This document shows, in pieces, positions 56,586-64,000 of a stretch of 64,000 bases of DNA. The notes beneath the pieces were generated by a model. That model made no database searches. It saw only the letters and a list, made by a program, of their open reading frames with translations, and was not told where the DNA came from. Source of the stretch: Takakia lepidozioides (Eukaryota; Streptophyta; Takakiopsida; Takakiales; Takakiaceae); contig JAKLZA010000278.1 in assembly GCA_030704615.1 (NCBI GenBank), positions 95,001-159,000 of the forward strand. Reading direction: 5' to 3'. Both the position numbers and the translations under genes were made by a program. Positions within the stretch are counted from its first letter, which is position 1; every line of letters begins with the position of its first letter.

Positions 56586-56761
56586 CACATGTCGCTGGAA
56601 TTGGCATGAGCGGAAGACAAAAATATCATGAGCACAACTGTCAAAAGTGCAATTTTCCCTTCAAGGGGCCGAATAATATATTTGTTTTTTCTGACACATT
56701 GCATTAAATTATTGTTTTTTATTGTTTTTTATTGTTTTTTATTTTCGAAATTTGTACTTCT

Positions 56762-56838
56762 GCTCATGAAAACGATTGTGTTACTACTCTGCTCGCTCAT
56801 GCCGCTCATGCCGCTCATGCTCATGAAATAGCAACCTC
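56762..56838. repeat. Right terminal inverted repeat of the composite MULE
   Basis: GCTCATGCCGCTCATGCCGC, TCATGCTCATGAAATAGCA and ACCTCC. Its reverse complement matches 44197-44261. Confidence 0.65.
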
Positions 56839-56879
56839 CAAAACAGGTGCCACTGATTATACTACAAAGTAAGCTAAAG

Positions 56880-57660
56880 CTTTGAGGCACAACACAGCCA
56901 AGTCCACAGCAAGGTTCCTGTACGAGAACATACTTACACGATTTGGATGTCCCTTAGAATTTATCAGTGATCAAGGAAGTCACTTCATGAATGAGACCAT
57001 TGAGTTATTGACTAAAGAGTTTATGATTGTGCATAGAAAGAGTACAACATATTACCCACAGGGTAATGGACAGGCAGAGGCTACCAACAAAATACTATGT
57101 ACTATCTTGGCTAAGATAGTCAATGCAAACAGAACGGATTGGGATACAAAGCTGCTGACAGCTTTATGGTCATACAGGACTTCGTATAAAGTCACCACAA
57201 AGTATACACCATTCCAATTAGTTTATGGTATGGAAGCCTTACTTCCAGTGGAATTCCTGTTACCTACCATGAGAACGGAGTGGGGAAAAAGAATGGAATT
57301 GCAAGACTCCATCAAGGTCAGGAAACATGAATTATACCATGTGGAAGAAGTACGTGCTGATGCAGCTGATAATATGACCAGAATTCAGATGAAGCGAAAG
57401 GAACAGTTTGATGAAGGCAAGTTAAAGACTTTTAAGACGGGGATTTGGTTCTATGGTTGCAAAAGAAGGAAAGATTCAAGCTTCTAAGCTTAAATCACCA
57501 TGGAAAGGACCTTATGTCATACAAAAGATGTATGATAACAACACAGCCATGTTACAAACCATTAACAAAGAAATGCTGGGAAGAGTCAATGCAAATAAGT
57601 TGAAGGGGTACAGTGGTATCCATGACAAACCCCTGCAGCATGATTTGCATGTTGAACCGC
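56880..57660 (+). pseudogene. Ty3 integrase, C-terminal half (second Ty3 element)
   Basis: Starts abruptly inside the integrase core: STARFLYENILTRFGCPLEF, then ISDQGSHFMN (second Asp of the DDE triad), then YYPQGNGQAEATNKI (Glu). It continues through WSYRTSYKVTTKYTPFQLVYG, the region after the core. After a frameshift at about 57445 comes SKLKSPWKGPYVIQKMYDNN then GRVNANKLKGY, the GPY/F module. Nothing upstream of the second Asp is present, because the element is cut at about 56.85 kb where the composite MULE ends. Reverse transcriptase, RNase H and gag are missing. Confidence 0.9.
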
Positions 57661-57739
57661 AAGAGCAGTCACGGGCTGCACCAGTGTTACGAACGGAGTA
57701 TGGAACACTTGTCGCTAGGCCCAGTATATATGACCAGGT

Positions 57740-57985
57740 GGGCAAAACAAACGTGACACAGCCTCACAGCCTCACAGCCTATCACAGCCCATCACGGCGT
57801 GACACAGCCTATCACAGCCCATCACACACAGCCTATCACAGCCTGACACAGCCTATCACAGCCCCACGACGTGACACAGCCTATCACAAGCAGCGTGTCA
57901 CCCTATCACAGCTTACCACAGTGCAACACAGCCTATCACAGCGTAACACAGTATGACACAGCCTGTCACAGCTCAACACAGCCTA
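57740..57985. repeat. CACAGCCTATCACAGCC tandem repeat
   Basis: Short degenerate units CACAGCCTATCACAGCCCAT repeat about twelve times between the integrase and the next open frame. A related CACAGCC/CACACAGCC array occurs inside the LTR at 62365-62530. Confidence 0.85.
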
Positions 57986-57989
57986 CTAA

Positions 57990-59427
57990 AGTTACACGAT
58001 CCATAGAATCAGTGACAAGTGGACACATAAAAACTTCAGGAAAATGGCTGAAGGAAGAAGAAACGGAAATTACTTTAAAAATAGACACGTGGAGGTCAGG
58101 GTGCGACACACAGCAGAGAATGAAGTGCAAGGACAGGTGTCAAAAAGAAAGAGGACAAGAACGGCCGTCAAAAGGGATGAAAGGCGGGCCCATTAATGAA
58201 TACGGAAAAAGGGAAACAGAACGAACGGCAAGTACAGAAAAGAATTCATGTCACATGTGTGATCCTAGTGGACTATCCAACAGGGAAAGTCCACTAAAGA
58301 AGATAAAAGTTAAAATCCAGTCACAGCGGATACAGCCAATAGAAAACCAGAGAAATGATCAAGAAAATGGAGGGAAATTAAGCGCAAGAGGCGGCGTCGT
58401 TCTGAGTAACGGGCGTCTCGACAGGACAGGCCATAAATGCTATAACTTGGAAACTATGGAGGAACTAACAGACTATACGCTCGCAATATTACTTACGCAG
58501 TGGCAGAGACACGAAACGAAAGAGCAGAGCTTTTCTCTTGAACAATGCTTGCAAGCCCCGCAGGCTTACAAGAGATTACCCATAGCTTTCTGCGGCAACC
58601 ATACGTTTCTGCTTTGTGCACTACAGGCATTCCTGCAGTTGTTACAGCCAAAGCAGTTCTGTGAGTCTAAGATGAAGAGAGTGAGAGGAATGGAGGAAAT
58701 CAGGGTGAAGAGCACCACAATTCTGCAGAAACAAACGATGGCTACCCCACAGGCGATAAAGATACTGAAGGAGCTGAGATTGGAAGGATTGCAAAGCATG
58801 GATTGGACACTACACCATAGACAGTACATGTTACAATTTTTGCAGAACTTTGAGCCAAAGACAGGAACAACAACGGTGAAGGGAGTTGAATTAATGATTA
58901 CTCCCCTATACCTCCAGCAATTGTTTCGATTGCCAGCAGGTCATGTGTATGTGGAGGAACACAGGGAAAGACTGCAAATAGGGGATTATTCCAAGAAGGG
59001 AGTTTCTTTAAAACTCAGGGTTATGCTTGTACCAAAGCTGTGTACCCAGGGTTAAAAGACATAGGCCAAGTATTGAACGTTCTGATTGCCCTGAAACAGA
59101 ACCAACAATATTTGAGCAGATCCTTCACAGAGGAAATCCTCAAAGGCTTGAAGGGACAAGAGGTACTGGGCGGACATAATGTACAACGCACTGGTAGAGG
59201 AGATGAAAAGATTACAAGGTACTACCGCAAAATCTCCTATCATAGTGTCTGGCCCAATCATTGCTCAAATAATCCTTAGTTCTGGCATACTTAATGCACA
59301 AGAAAGGAAGGAAATGGGAGTGTTTGAGCCAGAAACAACTGCAATGGAAGAGCAAGGCTCTTCACACAGTGAGGGTGGACTAGCAGCACAACCCGAGACT
59401 AAGAGCAGAGAAGGGGAAAGACTGTAG
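57990..59427 (+). CDS. Extra ORF 1 of the second Ty3 element, unknown
   Basis: An open frame runs through the repeat into a long protein (to 59055) and continues, after one frameshift, to 59427. The N-terminal half is Lys/Glu/Gln-rich with no fold visible. The C-terminal half looks folded: PQAIKILKELRLEGLQSMDW, then FLQNFEPKTGTTTVKGVELM, ITPLYLQQLFRLPAGHVYVE, then in the next frame DIGQVLNVLIALKQNQQYLS. The pattern VKGxELxITPxxLQQLFRLP loosely resembles the plant-transposon-protein region of Athila-type elements (VRGKxVxFxxxxINxxxxLP). I am unsure of this. It lies between integrase and LTR, where a third ORF sits in some plant Ty3 elements. Confidence 0.4.
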
Positions 59428-59882
59428 TGGCGATCCACTGGCTTCACGGATTCCGCATGATAATGTTTCCCAAGCTCATGACCAGGAAGGGGCACAGCAG
59501 CACAAAAGAATGTTATTACTGGAAGCAGGACCTTCAGAGAGGGAGAAGAAGTTACTTCTGCATCACAACCAACACAGCCACTTGAACGACTTGTCACAAG
59601 GTCACAAGTTATCCATGCAGCTGAAATAATTGATTTGGAAAGTGAAGGGATAGATATTCCAACTACAGAACAGATAGTGGCAGAAATAGAGAAGGGGACC
59701 TTCTCTATGAATATTCTGGTCTGGTCAAGGAGACAGAAATCCCAGAGGTGCAACAGTTGCCCAAGGAAATCCTGAGGTACATATAATGCACACACCTGTG
59801 TCGGAGGTACCACAGGCGGAAGGCCATGACACTGTAGCACCGGTCATAATGAAGTAGTTCAGGAAGAAAATCCGGTGGGACA

Positions 59883-60731
59883 ATGGCTGAATGGTTAGTG
59901 AGACATCATACTGTTGAAGATCAGGAGGAACAGCAGCAACCTCACCATGATGACCCTCAACAGGCAATGCTGATGAGTTCCATAGGCAGGACACTTAATT
60001 TGTTGGGGACTTATGTCAAAACCCATGTTCCAATTACCCAATTGACAGCCTTGAAAGAGAACTCAGGAAGGAGTTTGAGGCTCGACTTGCCACTGAGTGT
60101 GCAAACAAGGTCGATGAAGAGGTCACTCTCAAGATGAAGCAGGACTTGGCCAATACAGAAATGGCTTTGCAATTGGCCAAGCAACAATTGATTGAGGCAG
60201 GCCTCGCGCAAGACCAGTTGCACGAAGCACATAAGCAACAGCTATACCAAATGCAGGTGCAGCATGAAAGCAAGTTGCAAGAACTGAATGCACTACATAC
60301 GGAGTTGCAGACAGTGCATAACAGGATGGCGATACAATGCGCTACATTTACAACTATGCTTGACCAATCACAAAAGAAATAAACAGTCAAGCGGAAAAAT
60401 GTACGAAGGCAGAAGAAGAGATGTGGAGCACATGAAGCTCATTGTCGATATGAAGAATACAATCTGTCGCAATGAAGATACTTTCAAGCAATACAGGCAG
60501 ATGGAAGCTGAGAAGAGAATACATCGTGGAGTTGCAACAACCATCGTGGCCAATAGAAATGAAATCGCGGTCAGTAACAAGGCTTCGAAGGAAGCCAATA
60601 ATCTACTTGCTGCCTATGCGCAATTGGTTGAGCCACAGGCGAAGCGCATGGAGGCTTTACAACAGCAGTTGGAATTGTACAAGCTAAGAGAGGCAAACTC
60701 TCAGGGGAACCACAAGCAGCTTGGTGGATAA
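59883..60731 (+). CDS. Extra ORF 2 of the second Ty3 element, coiled coil
   Basis: MAEWLVRHHTVEDQEEQQQP opens a frame (59883-60137). The adjoining frame (60135-60382) is a long helix, MALQLAKQQLIEAGLAQDQL then HEAHKQQLYQMQVQHESKLQ. The piece at 60400-60731 goes on as coiled coil (NEDTFKQYRQMEAEKRIHRG, EALQQQLELYKLREANSQ). Heptad-like Leu/Ala/Gln patterns are clear. Together they look like one coiled-coil protein broken by frameshifts and a stop. No family recognised. Confidence 0.4.
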
Positions 60732-60803
60732 CAGCCTTATGCAGGTCTGGTTAGCACAAGGGCCAGTAGAGGGCAAAGCCCACGGAAGCTCACCCAAAGC
60801 GAG

Positions 60804-62198
60804 ATGAATGAGCTCAGACTGCAGGTGCAGAACATTGCCACAACTACTATAGACAATGTCTATAGTAGGATAGCAGAGTTACAAGAGGATGTAGACGGAC
60901 TCCAGACTCAAGTGGAAGACCTCACTTCAAACATCGACCAAAGAGTCTATATCCCTCAGGAACAGCTAATGGCTTCTTATTTGCAAGCCAGAACTCTGGC
61001 TTTTCAGTCTTCACAGGAGGTGCAGGAGATGCCAATGGTACAGGAACCAGTACCACCACCACCACAACAGGTCAGTGTACCAGTAGCTGAACCTGTGGTT
61101 ACTACAACCACACCACAGCCACCACAGCCGGAGGTATGGGGCAATGCAGCTTTTAACCCACCTAAAACTCCAGCTGCCAGGGAGTACAGTAGGGCTATGA
61201 TTATGCCCTTCAACCAAATTCCCATCATGTTGGATTTGGCTTGGAAAGAATTTAGTCCTCCGCAGTCATTCGCACATTACTACCAAATCATGCGTATTTG
61301 GCTGCCAGTGGCAACCAGGACTAAAGTTCTTCCAAACAATCGACATATTGAAGATCATCACTTTGCACAATACTGGCACGAGGCAGGTACCATGTTGAGG
61401 GAATTGGTTGCTTTCCAGGTTGTACATGGACTCATTTATACCAAGACCAAGGAAATAGCAAGTATTGTCATGGGGTGCGGGCTATACTACGCTGCTTGTT
61501 TTCTGATACGTTACCACATTGAGCAACAAAAGATGCAAGCACGCTTTCAAAGTTACTCCAGTGGAGATCATTGGGTATTACCTTCGGTGCCACCTCATAT
61601 GTACCTATATGACCCAAAAGTTATGATACAGAAGGATTCTCAAATTCGTTCATGGTTTCAAGCAGCCTGCAACAATTTGTCAACACAGAAATTCGGACTT
61701 GATGACATTTTCTATAAGGGACATATCGCATGGAAATACTTGCACGCTGCACCAGTAATTGGTACCCCACTCATTTGGACAGACAAGGAGCTCAGTGTCT
61801 ACACCAATTTTGCTGTTCAACGGTTACACCAGGTTGTAAAATGCAAACTTCCAGACATGGTAGGACAGCATTGTATGCCCCAGATGATTCCACAAAAAGT
61901 TCGAAAATTAAAACACCTGAGAGGCGATGAGGATTCTGATACAACTGTTTCTTCACAAAATTCTTTTGACATGGGAGAAGACTATGCAATTCAGATGGAA
62001 GAGAAGAAACAAAGGGGATCTCCTATGCCGGAAAGATTACCTCGATATCAGCCTCCAGAAGGCCTCACTTATCCAGGTAGTGATCAACCATCTCCATCAA
62101 CCAGAGACAGACCTCGGGCTCGTACACACAGCCCACCACGAAACTCTCAACGTCAACAAGGTGCTCACTCACAAAGGTTTGCTACTCGGAAACAGTAA
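60804..62198 (+). CDS. Extra ORF 3 of the second Ty3 element, 464 residues, unknown
   Basis: One uninterrupted frame, MNELRLQVQNIATTTIDNVY to RFATRKQ and TAA. The first 60 residues form a coiled coil (RIAELQEDVDGLQTQVEDLT). Next comes a Pro/Gln linker (VPPPPQQVSVP). Then a folded region of about 230 residues rich in Trp, Tyr and His (SFAHYYQIMRIWLPVATRTK, HHFAQYWHEAGTMLRELVAF, GCGLYYAACFLIRYH, KFGLDDIFYKGHIAWKYLH). The tail is basic and Ser/Pro/Arg-rich. There is no signal peptide or clear membrane anchor, so it is not an obvious envelope. The stop lies about 35 bases before the polypurine tract, so it belongs to the element. It is the most intact mobile ORF in the window. Confidence 0.5.
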   Translation: MNELRLQVQNIATTTIDNVYSRIAELQEDVDGLQTQVEDLTSNIDQRVYIPQEQLMASYLQARTLAFQSSQEVQEMPMVQEPVPPPPQQVSVPVAEPVVTTTTPQPPQPEVWGNAAFNPPKTPAAREYSRAMIMPFNQIPIMLDLAWKEFSPPQSFAHYYQIMRIWLPVATRTKVLPNNRHIEDHHFAQYWHEAGTMLRELVAFQVVHGLIYTKTKEIASIVMGCGLYYAACFLIRYHIEQQKMQARFQSYSSGDHWVLPSVPPHMYLYDPKVMIQKDSQIRSWFQAACNNLSTQKFGLDDIFYKGHIAWKYLHAAPVIGTPLIWTDKELSVYTNFAVQRLHQVVKCKLPDMVGQHCMPQMIPQKVRKLKHLRGDEDSDTTVSSQNSFDMGEDYAIQMEEKKQRGSPMPERLPRYQPPEGLTYPGSDQPSPSTRDRPRARTHSPPRNSQRQQGAHSQRFATRKQ

Positions 62199-62218
62199 AC
62201 CGTGAGGACACGGCTTTT

Positions 62219-63035
62219 TGAGGGGGGAAGGGGTAATGTTAGAGGACTGTAGGGGACTTAGACACTTATACGGGATCTGTAGGGTACCCTTAATTTTTGC
62301 ACAGACTGAGACAAACAGGAACCTTAGGGGTGACAGCAGCGCACTGTAGAGGGGGGTTACATAGCCCACACAGCCGACACAGTCACAGCCCACACAGCCA
62401 ACACAGCCCGTCACAGTCGTCACAGCCCACACAGCCCACACAACAGCCACAGCACACAGCCTTCACAGTCCACTTCACACACAGCCACACAGCCAGTCAC
62501 AGCCCGACACAGCCACAGCCAGTCACCGCTTGACACAGCTGTCACGATAATAGGGAACGAAGAGTAGGACAGGGAACGACTGTGGGGAACAACACCTGTG
62601 AAGGGAACATGTTAGTTCACATACGACGGTTAGAGAGGGAAACGGTTAGAACCGCGGATAGGAGGATAAAGGGAAAAAACGGGGAATGAGAAGGGATCAT
62701 CATTATTCGGGGGAGGCGGAGTCAGCGGAGCGGAAGTCGGTGAGCACGATGAAGGAGAAAGAGGATTAGTAGATGCTTGTTATATGCAAAGCTGTAGGGA
62801 TATTGTAGAGGAGAATAGAGACACAATGGCTTCGGCCTGATACCTGATAAATCATAATCTGATACTTATACGATACAATCACACTGTGTAGAGAGATCTG
62901 AGTGAAGCTGTGGATTGAATGGAGGAGTGAAGGAAACCGATAAATTGATGAAGCAAACTGATACTTAATTATCAATGGTAAGGTAGCTAAGATGAATGCG
63001 GAAAAGGAAACAAATAGGAAACACCCCATGATACA
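62219..63035 (+). repeat. Polypurine tract and 3' LTR of the second Ty3 element
   Basis: GAGGGGGGAAGGGG (62219-62233) precedes TGTTAGAGGACTGTAGGGG at 62237, and the LTR appears to end at CATGATACA (63035), giving TG...CA ends and about 799 bases. It includes a CACAGCC array (62365-62530), and AT-rich ATACTTATACGATAC near 62860 could be the promoter. The 5' LTR is absent, so identity between the two cannot be checked. The next sequence is the minus-strand gag ORF, whose stop abuts this end. Confidence 0.6.
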
Positions 63036-64000
63036 CTAGCTGTAGGTCATGACTGATTGTTCTGCGCGGGCTGAGTACTTAGAGATTTCCAACTCTTCTA
63101 TCTTGGAGTTTCCGCCTCGGATAGCGAAGGGATGGGTGAGTAAAAGCCGCGCGACAGTAACATATCCACTTTCTTTTGCAACTCTGGTCTTAGTCCACTC
63201 ACACAACCAAGTCTTCTGTAAACCGGGTGCTGGTACTGCAGCCAGCTTTTTCATCATCAATTCCATCTTCTCCATATACTCTTCAACAGTTTCATGCTTC
63301 TTCTGCTTCAGCTGTTGTAAACTTCCATATACTTCATCCTCAGTTTTACTTGTCCTGAACCTATTTTGAAATGCTGTATTCAAGCCATTTCCAGGTTAGG
63401 AAATGATTATCAGGGAATCTTGCATACCATTCACTTGCTTTCTTGACAAGTGAACAAGGAAACAGTCTCATCTTGGCATCATCGCCATTCTCATTATTCA
63501 CTATACACATGTGCTCAAATTGGCTAATGTGTACATCGGGATCCCCTTTTCCTGAATATATTGGAAAGGGTGGTTTTGCCCGTGTTGGTTGTAACGCCAT
63601 CTGTGGCCCTACCTTCTGTCCACTGACAGGTGCTGGCACCTTTGCTGGTGCTGGTCCTTGGACCTGTTGTTTTTTGTGGTGGATCTTCCACCAAGTGGTG
63701 GCCCTTGAGCACTCCCTGCTTCTGGCCCCACGATATTCACAGTATTCCCAGCTTCAGTTGCACTACTTCCCACACTCCCTGTCCCCCCAGAGCCAGATCC
63801 AGGCAGCCCGCCTGATCCCCTGAGCCAACACCTTCGTTGGCCTGTGATCCAAGTGCTCCACTTGATCCAGGTCCACGGGTTGGGATGTCCTGGTTGTAGT
63901 CTCAACCTCAGCTGTTGGGTCTACTTCTTCATATTCTTCCTCTTCCAATTTCCTCTCTTGTTTTCATCTCCAAGTTCTGCCCTTGGGTTTCTTCTTCACT
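63036..64000 (-). pseudogene. Ty3-type gag, 3' part on the minus strand, continues off the window
   Basis: Retrotransposon gag. The minus-strand frames hold an acidic and Gly/Ser/Gln-rich N-terminal part (63950-63640). Then PPFPIYSGKGDPDVHISQFE (63560), DDAKMRLFPCSLVKKASEWY (63470), and, after a frame change, AFQNRFRTSKTEDEVYGSLQ and QLKQKKHETVEEYMEKMELM (63375-63240), the Retrotrans_gag core. It is cut off at 63036 where the other element's LTR ends. The protein N-terminus lies beyond base 64000. Confidence 0.8.

Larger units (their letters stand above)
44197..56838. mobile_element. Composite MULE-type transposon (12.6 kb) with transposase and ParB/methyltransferase-like gene
   Basis: The left end (44197-44261) reads GGGGC then TGCTATTTCATGAGCATGAG; the right end (56762-56838) is its inverted copy, with an identical core of at least 20 bases and further CATGAGCGG repeats on both sides. 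Inside are two divergent genes, the minus-strand ParB/amino-methyltransferase-like gene (50695-44390) and the plus-strand MULE transposase B (52484-56067), separated by a 1.8-kb palindrome array. Arrays with the word GGCGCCGAATT occur at 46.8-47.4, 50.9-52.2 and 56.2-56.6 kb and nowhere else in the window. A clear target-site duplication was not found (ACAGG adjoins both ends, but not at symmetric positions). An older nesting or chance co-occurrence cannot be excluded. Confidence 0.55.

Noticed and set aside
60804-62198. Envelope protein of a retrovirus-like element
   Set aside because: No signal peptide, no clear membrane anchor and no cleavage site; the protein starts with a coiled coil and ends in a basic tail.
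1-64000. tRNA, rRNA and snRNA genes
   Set aside because: None could be supported by visible conserved boxes or foldable cloverleaf; a tRNAscan or Infernal run would decide.

Overview
The window looks like nuclear DNA of a streptophyte, most likely a charophyte green alga (a Chara-like genome is my guess, not something the sequence proves). The reasons: intron-rich genes with GT-AG junctions; an XS/XH-domain protein of the FDM/IDN2/SGS3 family, which belongs to plant RNA-directed DNA methylation; a chloroplast-type rhodanese-like gene; plant-type transposons (CACTA with Tnp2, FAR1-like MULEs, L1-like LINEs, Ty3 elements); and a Ty3 element carrying a cytosine-5 DNA methyltransferase, a combination reported for charophytes. 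Most of the window is mobile DNA, and almost every mobile gene carries frameshifts, so most copies are decayed or the sequence holds indel errors.

Layout. 0-3 kb: a tandem repeat, a fragment of CACTA-type terminal repeats and a minus-strand En/Spm-accessory-like (TNPA-like) gene. 3-10 kb: sparse DNA with LINE 3' fragments, one inside a fold-back structure (4.8-5.9 kb) and three in a head-to-tail series (7.9-9.8 kb). 10.2-17.3 kb: a CACTA element with inverted GC-rich ends, a SET-like domain gene and a Tnp2 transposase. 17.6-18.7 kb: remains of a Hedgehog/intein-type Hint gene. 19.5-19.9 kb: a CACTA-ended MITE. 20.3-30.8 kb: the host-gene island, with a hypothetical minus-strand gene, the rhodanese gene (plus) and the FDM/IDN2-like gene (minus). 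31.9-33.8 kb: an L1-like LINE 3' half. 33.8-38.8 kb: a minus-strand Ty3 element encoding DNMT3-like methyltransferase, reverse transcriptase, RNase H, integrase and a terminal PHD finger. 39.4-42.9 kb: a decayed MULE transposase. 44.2-56.8 kb: a probable 12.6-kb composite MULE with inverted ends and two divergent genes, a FAR1-like MULE transposase (plus) and a many-exon gene combining a ParB-like segment with an amino-DNA-methyltransferase-like segment (minus). Arrays built on GGCGCCGAATT lie in three places inside it. 56.9-63.0 kb: a 5'-truncated Ty3 element with integrase, about 4.2 kb of extra ORFs and a 3' LTR. 63.0-64.0 kb: the gag end of another Ty3 element on the minus strand.

The unifying theme is that three unrelated transposon classes here each carry a DNA- or chromatin-modifying domain: C5-methyltransferase plus PHD in Ty3, a SET-like domain in CACTA, and an amino-methyltransferase-like domain with a ParB-like domain in the MULE. 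They sit beside a host gene of the RNA-directed DNA methylation family. The MULE/ParB-methyltransferase element is my best candidate for an undescribed system.
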